A DNA stretch of 64,000 bases. Origin: Parapristionchus giblindavisi (taxonomy: Eukaryota; Nematoda; Chromadorea; Rhabditida; Diplogasteridae). This document shows, piece by piece, positions 12,858-24,977 of this stretch. The stretch is taken from assembly GCA_943737045.1 (NCBI GenBank), contig CALSFV010000023.1, positions 124,001-188,000 of the forward strand, given 5' to 3'. Position 1 is the first letter of the stretch. Every line of letters begins with the position of its first letter. The translations under genes were made by a program, and so were the position numbers. The notes under the pieces were generated by a model. The model ran no database searches and was not told where the DNA came from. It was given only the letters and a program-made list of their open reading frames with translations.

Positions 12858-15222
12858 ATGAGTGAAGAAGAAGATGCGGATGGAGGGGAGAAACTACAAG
12901 TGGATAGAAAGAGATTAGAAGCTATGATTACAGGTTATCATATTTATTTAAATATAAATAATCCAAGCGAATTTGAAACACTTTGTCCACATTACATTCT
13001 TGTTGGTATTGTCAAAACGGAGAATCAAACTCCCCAGACTTCTTCCAATGAATGACGAGTGACGAGTGATATTTCCGTCGTTAAGATGTTTCAACTTTCC
13101 GCGATCGTTAGCTAATCTATAATTGTTTAGGACATCCCGTGTATGGAACGGAGATTGTGCTTCCTAATGCGAAAGACTTCTTCGAAAAGGTCGAAGCATT
13201 ATCAGGAGCGACAGTTTTGTGGCCGAATCAATTGAAAATAGGAGCGAAAACTAAGAAAGCAAGTTGTAAATTTATCAATATTGTACAAATACTCCACGCT
13301 AAATTGCACTCCCCCCCAAAGAAACAAATGAACGGGAATGGCGCATCAACTGATATAATAGAATAAAAAAAAATGCGTATAAAAGAGACATTCGAAACTC
13401 TAAAATTTGGTTTTTATTTACAGGTTTAGAGCTTATCAGTATGAGACCAATTGATAATTCGAATCGAAATTTTAAGATGCTATCTCCTTTCTAACAACAT
13501 ATTGTATGTTTCAGGATCCGTTCGTGAAAATAATTGGAAATGAAGAACAGACTGAAAGTGCCCGACAGCTCATATCAGCAACACTTCAACGAAGAGTAAC
13601 ATGTTTAAAATTATAATTTTATATTTTCAATTTTCTTCACTGCTAAATTATTTCTGTCTAAGGATAGAGAAATAAGACATTAACACCTTTTCGTTCTTTA
13701 CGCAATTCAACTTACACCATAATATTCACTTTTGTATATATAAAATTAAATATATTCAGCGTGATCGAGTCACTTTGAAAATTCTCCTTCCTCATGAATC
13801 ACATTCGCATGTAATTGGGAGAGGAGGTCGAGGGAGTAAAAGAATCATGCACGAAACTTCCTGTCACATCCATTTTCCCGACTCCAATCGATACAGTTCT
13901 GTGTGAGTTTCTAGAAGCTTTTAACTATTTGCTCTTTCAATTTGTATTATTATCATTTTCCATTGTCAGTGACCAGATGGAAGATTCAATGAAGAGTGAT
14001 CAAGTATCCATCACAGGATCACCTCCACAAGTTGAACGAGCTAGAATTATCCTCAGAGTTTGTTTCATTATATTAAATCATAAGAAAACTTCATCAAATA
14101 TTTCTTTCTTATTATTTCTTTTCAACGTATCATTTATATAGTTTATTAAATTAATATAATTCAAGTCTGAGTGCTTGATCGTCGTAAGCTTCGAAGTCCC
14201 ATGGTATTCTCCCTCACCACCTCCTATGCCTACACTATTGCCTCAGGTAATAATTCCACGTTTATTGAATCGACAATGTAATATCGTGCAAGAAGAAGAT
14301 TCGGTCACTACAAAAAAATGTTAGAATGTAGCCAGTGCGGAAAGTTGAATAGACCATTTAAAAGAAACCGTGATTAATAACTGTGAAGACAGAAAAATGG
14401 GAAAAAGTTATTCTACATAGCTTTTATTATAGGAACAGTAGCTTCTTCTTATCTTTCGTCACTTTCAGAAGCGATTTATTAGATCTTTTCATTTGAAAAT
14501 TGTAATATTTAAGGTAACAGCAGCAGTTATTCCCTGTTCTCCAACATGGATCGTCTCATTACGTGCACCAGAGAAAGACACTGACGCAATATCTGAATGT
14601 ATCGATATCGTCGTTGCATCCATCGCCTATCATTTTGGACAAGTTAGATGTTAACCCGACATTGTATTAAAAATAATGCACTTTAAGTCGTGGACGCCCG
14701 AGTTGAGGAGTGATATGCGATTACCTTGTGCGAGAGCACAGAGGAATGAAATGCTTGCGAGGTTAGTAACATTAAATATTGTAGCTGTGAAAAATCGACG
14801 ACAAACTATCTGTAAACACACCTTTTTAAATGCCCGTAATGTTTTCGTTACACGGAATACTGCTTGCGCATTTTTCTCTATTTTTACCATGTTAGGTAAA
14901 TTCTCAAAAATCATTAGTATGCTTATTCTTTAGAACAGAGGATTCTGCTCGATTCGAAAATGTTCGGATTGAATTGTCACCCGATGGAAAGACAATATTC
15001 ATGCTTGGTTCACTCCAAGGAATAATGAAGATAAGACAACTTGCAACGGTGAATCAAACATTCTTTACTAAATATTTCTACCAGAAAAATGAATTATCAG
15101 ATTGTTTTCATTGCGGAACAAACCGTCAAAACGAAAAAAATGAAACGTTTGTCACAATTATTTTTAATTTGGATTGATTGATTGATATCACTAAGATTCA
15201 ACTTTCTGCTCTAATGAAACAC

Positions 15223-15259
<37 letters not shown>

Positions 15260-18200
15260 CTTTTTTTGTTTCGGTAGCGGAGCAGAAAGTTGATCTTAGC
15301 GATCTCAATCAATCAATTCATATTTTATTTTTTTCTAAAAAAACATCTCTGCATAAAGGTATAAATATTTTGCAGTCATTCTCTCCCGTCTCACTCAGTT
15401 TCGATTGCCGCACCAATTTGGTTCCATCAGACATTGATGCAATTCAATCGACCTTCGATGTTGAAATCACAGCAAAAAGAAAGACTGGTGTACACAATTC
15501 AGAACATACGGTATATAAGTTATTGATTTTTTCAAATCAGAAGATACTTGGATATTGATTTATCGATTTTTAAGGTCATAATCATTCGATCGATCGATGA
15601 TTCTGTGGAATCGATGTTTCGTGCGAGAGAAAGAGTACTCGGATTGGAAGAAACTCCTTTTAAGCATTCTAAGGATAAACAAGTGGAGGAACAGACGAGT
15701 AATGAGAATATTAGGTATGGCTCTTTTGAGATATTTTAAGTTGCACTTGAGATATAATCCTAGATAAAATTTCGTATTGCCTCTAAATCTATATTCATAC
15801 CCCCAAATCCAAATACGCACCATATCAGACATCCATCATACCCCTATGTATAGTATGATTAAAGAATAATAATGTTTATCGTGATTAATATTATATAATA
15901 TTAGAAAGCTTTTTTTCTATAATACAAAAATAAAGCCAATTCAAGTAAAATTTTATCTTAACAGTCTGCAGTTCGATTATTCAATTCGTTCAAGATTTTC
16001 TCCACCAGAAGATACATTATTACGAAATATTACTGATGTTCATAGCGATTTGATTCCATCTGCTCCACAATTACTCGTTGGTTGTATTCCCAATGGTTTT
16101 ACTCAGTCCATGGTAAGTATCATGTAATGTCATCTGATTTGTCAATGTATTTCATATGTATGATTTTAAAATACCTATTGACAATGAGACATTTCAAGAA
16201 CACTAAAAGTGAAACATTTCAAACAACTAAAAAAAACTCATTTAATATTAATAGTATTCAGGACGCCTTCCGATCTCCAGACCCAGAAGATTCTCCAATC
16301 GCACATTCTCTGCTAAAATCTGCCAAAGAAATGAATAAGAATGCGTTTGTGCCATTTCCAGGAATTATTTTTTTAAAGATTACTCAAGGCTAATTTGAGA
16401 ATATCCGTTCTGATCATCTCGCAGACTATGAAAGCGAGAGATTATGATCAGAGCGGAGAGTTTTGTATTAGGCAAACCCATTCCTCTTATTATCAAATTA
16501 AGTGAATTATGGAAGGAAGACAATCCTAAAGTATGTGTTGAAGAAGACGGACGGACAAGTCGACAACAAATGATGATGAAGGCTAATAGAGGTTCAATGT
16601 TCTTTAGAGTTTTGAACTTATTCTCTTTATCTAGGAGGGAGCATCCTTTTACTGCTGGCTTATTGTTAGTTAAGAGACTTTAAAAATATCTTATGAATGA
16701 TCTCACACCATGATATGAAGATAGTTCTGTCAAAAATTTTTTATCGATTTGAATTGAGTTTACTTCCGATGAAGAAATAATCACACGCGCATAGGAAGTA
16801 ATTTCACTCAGACCACACCCACATCACGAGATCATTCAATGTTCCAAAAGAAGGAGTGTCTAAACCATTCATTCCTTCTTCCTATAACAGTAACATTCAA
16901 CCATTTCATTAATATCTCAATCATCAATATTTCTCATCTTTTACATAGAATAGTGATTTGGTATGATGTCGCTATCCGAAAAAAAACGTCAAAATGTTTC
17001 ATAGTTTCTGAATTCTTTCAGCTGTATTAGACGCCTCCTTCCATCATCTTAGATATCCAACTGATTTGTGGTCTGGTTACGGATTCTCTGCCTCGTTGCC
17101 GGCTGAACTAATCAAGGTTACTTTAGTTCATACCAATACTTTCCATTACATCATCAAAGCTGATTGTAAAACATGCTCTATCGTCCACTATCTCGCTGAC
17201 AAAGATATTATGACCAGAGCGGAAGTCCAATTTGGAATAAACATTTAAAAGAATATCTCCTGCGATACATATATGACCTGACCTCCCTTTCTCATATACT
17301 TCACTGCGAGAGAATTCTTCGAGAGAAACAAAGGATAGAGTTTCAAATTCTCTTCGATTTTGCATGTATAATAACAATAGCTATTGAATATAGGCCGCAC
17401 TGGATCAACAAGAGTTACAACGTTTTCAAGATGAAGAAGAGGATGACAGCAGGTATTTTGTTAATAGACATCACGTGAAGAATTTGAATTTCAAGTATAA
17501 TAGGGTAATTTAATATATTCCTTGTATTCTTTTAAGAGAAGGACCAAGTGAAGAACCTGATGAATACGCAAGGCAAGCGGCTAGAAAAATGTTTTCCCCA
17601 TCACAGGTTAGTAGTCAAATACTGATGCAAATAAATTTTTAATCATTCCATAATATGCTTATTTGATGTGAAAAAGGTTTCATGATTTAATAGTAAATTG
17701 TACTTAGTTTTATCTTTGATCACTAACTGTGACGTTCGATCTCAAAAGTCTCGAAAAGAAAATAAAAAGACGAAGAGAGTGCGTCCACAACGTGGAGATT
17801 CTTTCTGTTTTCATTCCCATTCTAGACTTTTGAACAACAACTTAGTTAGACCTAGAATATATGTGTTCTAAGTCCCTCACGATTCTAAGTCCAGACCTTA
17901 CAACTGTTACACTTTCACTTACACTCACCTTACACAGTTAGTAAGGCGTCCATTAGAAATAACTACGTTATAGGTAAAATATAAAATGTTCACTGTGCAG
18001 GGAGGATTGGCCTCTGTCTTAGAGGATGAGGAACTCGATTCGAATGCTTACAACTCATCTACGCTTGATTTTTCGCGCAAACAACGAATTCCTTCCATCA
18101 AAAAGAGGCCAGGTTTGGCTTATTTCTGTTCTTTTCAAAGTATTCTTGAGGAAGGAAATTATCAGAAATTAATTTAGCGCCACTCGTTTTACGAAAATAT

Positions 18201-21200
18201 AATTATAAAATCTCATTTGTATAAAGGATATTCAGAATATTCTAGTATTCATGTATTTCCAGTCACAATCAATATTTTCAGTAACAACCTTTTCTGCATC
18301 ATCTTCATTATTTGAGAGTACTCCTAATGTTCTCTCTAATGATCTACCATGGGATGTTGATGTATTTATTGATCCTGCTATGGTACTTGCTCAGATTGGA
18401 TGTAGCGAGTATCTACCACAGTTTCGAGCTCATGAGGTAAAACATTTCGTACTTTATTCATATGTTCTTCAATTACAGAGTATTCTTTAAAGGAAGTTGG
18501 AATAAAAAAACTTATATAAATTTACATAAATGTTAAACAAATTGACCTACTTGAGACCCTTAAAAATTTTCCTGAAGCCGTGATCGCTCAGGAACATACC
18601 CCATTTTTTTCTTTTTCCTGAAACCAACTGATTTTTTTCTTTTCCTATATCCTTTAATTAGCAATTGTTTCTTTACCTCTACATTACATTAAAAAAATCG
18701 TGTAGCTACAGTGGTGGCCAGAAGGATATCATATTTTGGTTTTTTGAGGATAACTTTTCTTGTAGTTAACCGATCACCTTGAAATTTTTATATAGTGTGC
18801 TCAAGCATGTTTCGTAATGTATACCGAGACATGGGACAGGTTTTTCAATTTTACCTGCTTCCAGGCTACAGTATCCCAAAATGACGGTGACCGCTCATTT
18901 TGAGGAAGTTACTTCTCCTCTAATTTTTAAATGTATTCATACAGTATTTTTGTTTTTTTTGCACGAATACATTTTAAAAATCAATTAAACAAATTCATTA
19001 ACTATATTTAACATGTTAACAATCAAAATAATAGATTAAATCACTTACAAAATGGATAGCTCACGTGTGTGATGTATGGGCAACAATTCAGGTTCAAATC
19101 GAATATTAAACAGTTTAAAGTAACAAATATTAATTTAGTACTTAGTTTCCGTGCTTCTGACTGATCCAAAGACGTGCGGCAAGGAGGAGCGTACGATATA
19201 CGTTGCAATCATGATTCCATTGATTCGCTGCAGTGGACATAGTCCGAGTTCCTGAGCACCATGACGCTTCTGCCACCGTGATTCACCGTGGGGACGTGCT
19301 TGAGGACATCATCTTAAGCCCCGACTGGTCTACGAATGAAAACCCGGCCGTCCGAGCCCAAGAGATTGAACTTGAACTCTTCCGACCAGACGACCTTTTG
19401 CTAATCTGCGACAGTCCCTTTGAAATGATCCTTTGCCCGCTTCAGACGATTTTCTCTGTACTTAGGAGAGAGTATGGGCTTCGTATTAACAACTCAACCT
19501 TTGGTAACAGTGTGTTGGGGTTGCATACGGATGGTGCGAGTCGAAAGAGGAGTGGTACCGTACAGTGCCATTTCTTGCTGGTAGATTGTGGAGTTCGCCC
19601 GCGGGATCTCGCGCGATACGCTGATGATATTCCTGTCATCAAGGTGCTATGTGATACATGGAACACCAGGCAGTGAGGGTTCTCGGTTTTTTGTCGGACT
19701 TGGAAACCTTTTTTATTAGACAGGAGATCGTTCCCTGGTTTACACCAAACTGGTAAGCAGTTTTGGATTGCTTCAGACCATTCAGACAGCCGCGGATGAT
19801 GGCGCGGAGGATATCAGTGGAGAGATATGACACACGTTTATCTTTCACCATAATCTAAAAACAAAATACATAAAAAATGATTTAAAAAATAACAAGAAAC
19901 AAGCAAAAAGGATTAATGAAGTTGGTACTTTTCAAATTTACAATATACCTATGATATGAATATTAATATCTACCAAATGTAAGCAGTATCGATGAATGAC
20001 TACAGTAGCATGCGTAAGCATTTTTTAAACGATCAAAAAATAGTTTAAAACAAAGAAGATACGTCGCAACTTCAAGTACTCAAAATTAGGCTTGTGGACA
20101 TTTTGGGATACTGTAGCCTGGAAGCAGGTAAAATTGAAAAACCGGTCTCATGTCTCGGTATACATTGTGGAACATGTTTCAGCACACTATATAAAAATTT
20201 CAAGGTGATCGGTCAACTACAAGAAAAGTTATGCTCAAAAAACCAAAATATGATATCCTTCTGGCCACCACTGTATGTGCACATGAAGCGGTTCGCAATA
20301 GAATCTACAAACGGTGGCACTAAAATTTCAGAATTTAAAAAAATTCCGGTGGCGTATTGTTAGTGTACTGTTTCAGTAAAACTTTTCATGATGATCAGGA
20401 CTTCAAAAATGCACATACACAGTTATCGATTGATAAATATAGGACTTTAAAATTGAATAACAGTCATTTTTGAAAGTTTTAATTCTTGTCATTTTTTCAA
20501 CAAAAAAAATCCATTCAAAAATCAATACAGCACGACACCGATAATTTGTTAATGCGGAAAGTATAATTTTTAGTCGATATTCGTGATCAATAATCAGTGA
20601 TCAGTTTTACTAACCAGCACTAACAAGGAACCTCTTTTACATTAATCTGGCGATGAGAGATGTGTTATGCCTCATTTGAAAGCCCTTCTTCTGTAGATTA
20701 AGACTATCTACTTAAAAAATGCAACGGAGGTCTGTGCACATGCTGAAAAATTGGAGGAGTGTCTAAAAGTCAATGATGCGCGCAATGATGCACTAGTTCT
20801 ACGCGTTATCTCTGCGCGCTAGTGGTTGTACAGCCAGCTAGTGATCCTCCTTCTCCGTTTCCGAGTGAATTTACAATTGTAAGTTGCTAGATTCGACGCT
20901 GATATAAATGAACCGGCTGTAGAGAACCTTCTCCATTCTTGAAAAAAAAACTTTTGCAGTAGTTTCCAATTAATGTTTGACATCTTCCGTGCGTCTTACC
21001 TCACAGAAGTTCGTCAGACACACCCCAATTACTCATCTTTACCTTTGTGATACCACTGGTTCGCAGAGGTAACGCGTAGAACTAGTGCATCATTGCGTTT
21101 TAGACACTCCTCCAATTTTAAGTCCGTGCACAGACCTCGGTTGCATTTTTTAAAGTAGATAGTCTTAATCTACAGAAGAAGGGCTTTCAAATGAGCTATA

Positions 21201-21659
21201 ACACATCTCTCATCGCCGGATTAATGTAAAAGAGGTTCCTTGTAAGATACAGGAAATATAAAAACATTGAAATTTTATTATTCTGAACTGTGACCGAAGC
21301 ATAATGTATTAAACCTCAAAATAAAATATGTATTTTAAGATGGACATGCGTGCGTTACTTCTCTCTGATGAACAATCTCTCAAAGAAATCGGAGTGAGCA
21401 CTGTTGGAGCGAGGAAAAAGATTGGTCATGCTATATTGAGTACGTATCATATTGGTGGTATTCTCCATGATATCGTCCTCAAAATCTCTCTTCGTATTGG
21501 CAATACTTTCTCTCTCGTAGAGTTTCAAATTAACTTTGGACGATACTTCAAAGGGATATCATCGGAAAATTCGTTCCCGTAGACAATGGGAATTTTAAGG
21601 AAATTTTCCAATTTTCAGAACTTCGTGACTCCGCTCGTGCCAAGGGCTATGATGTATAA
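12858..21659 (+). CDS. bcc-1: Bicaudal-C homologue: KH-domain RNA-binding protein with C-terminal SAM domain
   Basis: Exons: 12858-12933, 13131-13258 (GC donor, gcaagt), 13515-13595, 13760-13902, 13970-14057, 14166-14246, 14514-14642, 14688-14761, 14934-15048, 15376-15510, 15575-15714, 15965-16112, 16262 to about 16340, 17022-17116, 17394-17452, 17537-17606, 18001-18112, 18282-18436, 21340-21439, 21619-21659 (TAA). The N-terminal VDRKRLEAMI and DPFVKIIGNEEQTESARQLI match Bicaudal-C. The KH GxxG loop is GRGG (residues ~115-118), followed by HETSCHIHFPDSNRYSS. Later comes YPTDLWSGYGFSASLPAELI, a hallmark of the family. The SAM domain is split: SEYLPQFRAHE ends one exon and MDMRALLLSDEQSLKEIGVS opens the next, 2.9 kb away. 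Family members bind target mRNAs and control translation, polymerising through SAM. The junction between about 16340 and 17022 does not keep phase with any pair I can see, so an exon is missing from this model. Confidence 0.9.
15122..15317. repeat. Hairpin with poly(T) loop beside a MITE-end fragment
   Basis: 15173-15211 and 15280-15317 are reverse complements (ATTGATTGATTGATATCACT on the left), separated by a T tract at about 15224-15267. Just upstream, 15122-15160 (ACCGTCAAAACGAAAAAAAT) matches the terminus of the TA-flanked MITE at 58948-59537. Lies in a Bicaudal-C intron. Confidence 0.7.
16403..16458. repeat. Small hairpin, family member 1
   Basis: CCGTTCTGATCATCTCGC pairs with GCGAGA(gatt)ATGATCAGAGCGG around a ~11-nt loop. 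A related hairpin sits at 25850-25907 in another gene's intron; both are followed by a TAGGCAAA motif. A 79-residue open frame starting here is therefore unlikely to be an exon. Confidence 0.6.
18709..20273 (-). mobile_element. Tc1-family DNA transposon, decayed
   Basis: Flanked by TA (18707-18708 and 20274-20275). Termini read CAGTGGTGGCCAGAAGGATA and its reverse complement; terminal inverted repeats extend ~175 bp with a handful of differences. Total 1565 bp, close to the usual Tc1 size, but the transposase inside is broken. Sits in the Bicaudal-C intron that splits the SAM domain, in antisense orientation. Its coding part is visibly richer in GC than the host introns. Confidence 0.92.
19190..19851 (-). 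pseudogene. Tc1 transposase remnant
   Basis: The N-terminus opens at 19851 (MVKDKRVSYLSTDILRAIIR) with a helix-turn-helix-like VNQGTISCLIKKV. Further along the minus strand, in shifted frames, come VVWSEEFKFNLLGSDGRV, FIRRPVG, PTVNHGGRSVMV and GLCPLQRINGIM, all recognisable Tc1 catalytic-domain blocks. The first catalytic Asp block reads SEE instead of the usual SDE, and the later DDE segment and C-terminal half are missing. At least two frame changes are needed to follow it. It cannot encode an active transposase. Confidence 0.85.
20624..21242. mobile_element. Palindromic MITE with TAA target duplication
   Basis: Ends CAAGGAACCTCTTTTACATT and its reverse complement; arms of ~180 bp on each side of a short centre. 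TAA occurs directly at 20621-20623 and 21243-21245, which fits the TWA target preference of PIF/Harbinger-type elements (inference). The inner arm motif GTAGATTAAGACTATCTACT is related to one in the MITE at 26268-26584. Same intron as the Tc1 copy. Confidence 0.8.
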
Positions 21660-22936
21660 ATAATATTTTTTCAAAGGCAAGAGAGAAGTCTATTTCATAT
21701 TCCACTGAACCACTGACTATTCAAACAATTCTTTTTTAAAAAAATCTAGACTCTGTCTCTTCATTTTCATTTTGTAAATGTTTTGTGTTCCTTCCCCACT
21801 CTCGTTTTGTTCACAACTCTATATCCAGAGGCCATATTCATTCACTCTTTCATCTTTTCATCGATTCAGACTCTGAAATGGCAACAATGACTCATTATCA
21901 CAGTGTTAATTTATATTGACTCATAGACATTTCTTGGCCCTTGACACATATTTTAACCTTCTTTCAATAATCCGTGTGATAAACAGATGCAATCTTTTCA
22001 GTCTAAATGTTCATCAGAAATATTTAATCAAGGAAGTCAGCAAATTTGGAGTAAGAATTCTTAACGAAAGTGTAGCATAGCACGAGTGTCACTGAAGAAT
22101 CATGTAAAATCTGGGGGTGGATAGCACATTTTTGACCCCCACATATTAAAGATGGAGACCCTCGAGTTATTTTCGTAATAAGACTGTTCGCATAGAATCA
22201 TAGAGATTCATCGCACGAATCGAAAGACATATCAGATATTGATTATCGATATGTTTAAAGATCACTATTATAGAATTACAAAAGTTTTGCACACACCGCG
22301 CCAAATGCCTAATATAGTAAACTTCTCCACCGTTGAGAAAAACGCACTCCAAATTTTCGGAAGGATTTTCCGAACGTTTTTTCAATGCGTATAATTTTAT
22401 TTTTATTGAAAGTCCTGTGAAATGATGAGGAAACGCCATAAAATTCGATAAAACTAGAGAAAATGGTATGTCGCGCGAAGAAGTGGGCGGAGTCTGAATA
22501 TTGCGCGGCAAACAGCGGAATTTGTATTGTTCGGACAGTTTTAATTCTATAATATGCGCATTGAAAGCACAACTTTCAAGGCATGAAGAGAGTGCCAATC
22601 CGATTTGCATACTTGGCTCTCTCATTTTCGCATTGTCCCTTACGCCAATTACCATATAATATAAACAATATTCGACATGCTTAGCGTAGCGGAAATCAGT
22701 CATGCCAACTCAAGGGTCTTCTTCTTTAATGCATTTTTCGGAATGGAACCTAAAAGTTAGCGCCGATCTTTTATGTGCATCTTCATTTTCAATGTCGACA
22801 GACGTCGTCAAACTTTTTGGACGCCGAAAATTGCCGACTTCGCGCATTGTAATTAATTTTAATGTTATTCTTGTGTTTCTCCTAGTTATTTTTTCATAGC
22901 TTTCGAATATTCATTTCGAAAAAAATCATAATTCAG
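21660..22936. other. Intergenic, unrecognised ORFs only
   Basis: Sequence after the Bicaudal-C stop. A 178-residue minus-strand frame (22167-22703) and a plus-strand frame starting at 22702 share a CATG start point but match nothing I know and have no splice context. The segment 22866-22940 belongs to a dispersed repeat also seen at 28064-28133 and, inverted, at 28513-28592. Confidence 0.45.
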
Positions 22937-23247
22937 AACTAATCGAAGAAGATCGAAAACTTCAGAAAAACCTAAAATTAAGGGAGTCGGTCCATGCCGA
23001 CTCTTGGAGAAAGATACTTGACTTTGAGTAGATCATTTCGCATCGACTAACTGTAGGGAAGGAAAGACGAATAGAACTGGACAAGATTGTCAAGGAAAAG
23101 GCCTCGGAGTACTTCCATGCTCAGAGGTCGATAGTCTCTCCGAGTAGAGCAGATGCGCTGTTTATGAGGAAGTAGTTGGTCGAAAGAATTGACCCCAACG
23201 ATCATCACAATCTATGTAATTATTGGGCGTATTCGTGTTGTGTTTAA
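22937..23247 (+). pseudogene. Relic of an unrecognised protein-coding sequence
   Basis: One frame stays protein-like for ~100 codons but is broken by two in-frame TAG stops: LIEEDRKLQKNLKLRESVHA...DSWRKILDFE, stop, ISHRLTVGKERRIELDKIV...EYFHAQRSIVSPSRADALF, stop, LVERIDPNDHHNL. It begins right after an AG (22935-22936) and adjoins a dispersed repeat, so it is probably mobile-element debris or an old gene copy. Family not recognised. Confidence 0.45.
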
Positions 23248-24130
23248 AAAACAATTTATTTTAAAAACAATTGTTATCTCAATTTAAGGGAAATCACTGT
23301 GTATGTTATTCTTATAAATAAACGTGTACGGGGAAAAATTGGTATGTAGTTTGAACAATAAACGAAAGTTAACGAAATTAACGAAAATTAACGAGTTTTA
23401 TTTCGTTGATTTTAAAACGACTTAACGATTTATCCAAATTTTTCATTAACGAACATCTCTGTTCCATAGAAAGATCAATGCTCCCTAGCTGATAGAGAAT
23501 AAATGAGTAAGTGTTTGTATCGAAGAAACCATTGATGGGTTAGTAAAAGTGGACACTCAATAAAATTTTATTGTTTTCATTGATGTGCACTCCATTACAT
23601 GGATCAATCAGCTGTCTTCTCAATCTCTTCGTCGCGTCTGCAGTGGGATCTTCAGGCAATCCAGTATTGTTTTCATTTTGCAGATTTTTCTTAGCTGGCG
23701 TAGCAAAAAACGGGTTTTGAACCCGCGACCGTGCGTAAGCCAGTAGCGAAGATTACCTTTACGAATTTATGAAAGTGCACTAATATTTCAGTATGAACCT
23801 CCAAATCATTTGTTTGACTCAATGTGACCGATTATTTTAAATAAAAATTGTATTTTCTCTGTTTTTTGTGTCCCAGAACTTTAAAGAAACCAGAAAGTTT
23901 ATATTTTTATAGACTCAACCTCCGATGGACCGTTCATGAGCGAAAAATTCACTAACTGTAAAAATGAAAATGGATTAGATTATAATAAATAAATTTTATG
24001 CGTTTTATAAGAAAACACGGTAAATAATAATAGATAAATAAATTTAAAAGAATGATGAACACACAACAACAAAACAAACGTGGAGGTTGAATAAAGGACA
24101 TAGGTCTATGGGGATAGGGCAAATATCTTG
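23248..24130. other. Repeat-rich spacer
   Basis: No gene recognised. Contains runs of AACGAAA-type motifs (23355-23455), the tRNA-like fragment at 23701-23750, and AT-rich sequence that on the minus strand follows the LINE stop and is probably its 3' untranslated tail. Confidence 0.5.
23701..23750 (-). repeat. tRNA-like (SINE-type) fragment
   Basis: On the minus strand GCGGGTTCAAAACCCGT forms a T-arm with a 7-base loop, and ACTGGCTTACGCACGGT forms an imperfect anticodon arm. No D arm or acceptor stem can be drawn, so this is not an intact tRNA gene. Confidence 0.4.
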
Positions 24131-24904
24131 TCAATTTAACTCAGGGAAACTGAAAGTAATTCGGTTTTTCGGTTGTACGAGGAGCCTTGCCGCTCTAGGA
24201 AAGAAGCTATTATGCCTGTAATGAAATCGTGAGCCTGGATTGTTGAAATTTAGACCATTATGAGTGATATAGGGGCGAAAGTAGTGAGGTTTTAAATTTG
24301 AGATCCTATATTTACCTCTGATAAATTTCATGGCAGCTTTGATATCTATTTCTTCTCTACGCTTTTCTAGAGTATCTAAGTTTAGTTGTTTATTCCTAAG
24401 GGAAACTTTCGGCATTGAATCCCACGCTGCATTAAAACAGCGCTTGAATACTCGTCTAGTGAAATAATTCTGTACTCGTTCTAAGATCTTTTTGTCACCT
24501 TTTTGGTATGGATTAAAAACTGTAGATGCACTTTCAAGTATGGGTCTGATATAGATTGAATATGTTTTTAGTAGAATGGATACATTTTTGGTGCGAAGAG
24601 CTCTAAGGATTATGTGGCATGCAGTTTTCGCCTTTGAAGCTGTTTGTCTGCTATGGGCGGAGAATGTTAGGGTCTTCTGAATAAGGAAACCGAGATCTCT
24701 AACCATGTCCTTCTGCTCAAGAGTTGCAGTTCCGATGTTGTATTTTCGCTTAGGGTTAGATCTACCTAGGTGTAATGAATTACATTTGTGCGCAGCAAGT
24801 GGAAGTTGCCACTCATCGGACCATTTTTTATGATTTGTGCACTCGTAATCGAATGTCCTCTTCATTTCATACACTATTTCTTTATTATTATTGCACAGAT
24901 GCAC
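24131..24904 (-). mobile_element. 5'-truncated non-LTR retrotransposon (LINE) reverse transcriptase C-terminus
   Basis: A continuous 257-codon frame reads through the C-terminal part of a LINE reverse transcriptase: KWSDEWQLPLAAHKCNSLHL, then MVRDLGFLIQKTLTFSAHSR, TASKAKTACHIILRALRTKN, TYSIYIRPILESASTVFNPY, LERVQNYFTRRVFKRCF, LDTLEKRREEIDIKAAMKF. The DLG, RP.LES and Q..FT..VF blocks are typical of CR1/jockey-like or related clades; the exact clade is inference. Palm motifs and the endonuclease are absent, as in ordinary 5'-truncated insertions. The frame is intact, so insertion may be fairly recent. It ends ~70 bp upstream of the next gene's first exon, in the opposite orientation, so it replaces most of that gene's upstream region. 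Confidence 0.88.
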
Positions 24905-24960
24905 TCATTCATCATTTCTATCCCTTATCATTTCCATTCTCATTCTCCATTCATTCATCA

Positions 24961-24970
24961 CTAGTGTCAG
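24961..24970 (+). promoter_or_regulatory. Candidate trans-splice acceptor of the lysine-rich gene
   Basis: CTAGTGTCAG precedes ATG 24978 by seven bases with a pyrimidine-rich stretch upstream, as expected for a spliced-leader acceptor. Confidence 0.35.
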
Positions 24971-24977
24971 AGTGAAG

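Noticed and set aside
16444..16683. Open frame after the hairpin as a Bicaudal-C exon
   Set aside because: Starts within a repeat hairpin found elsewhere and does not give the phase needed for the exon at 17022.
22167..22703. 178-residue minus-strand open frame
   Set aside because: No recognisable family, no splice or signal context, adjacent to repeats; probably chance openness.
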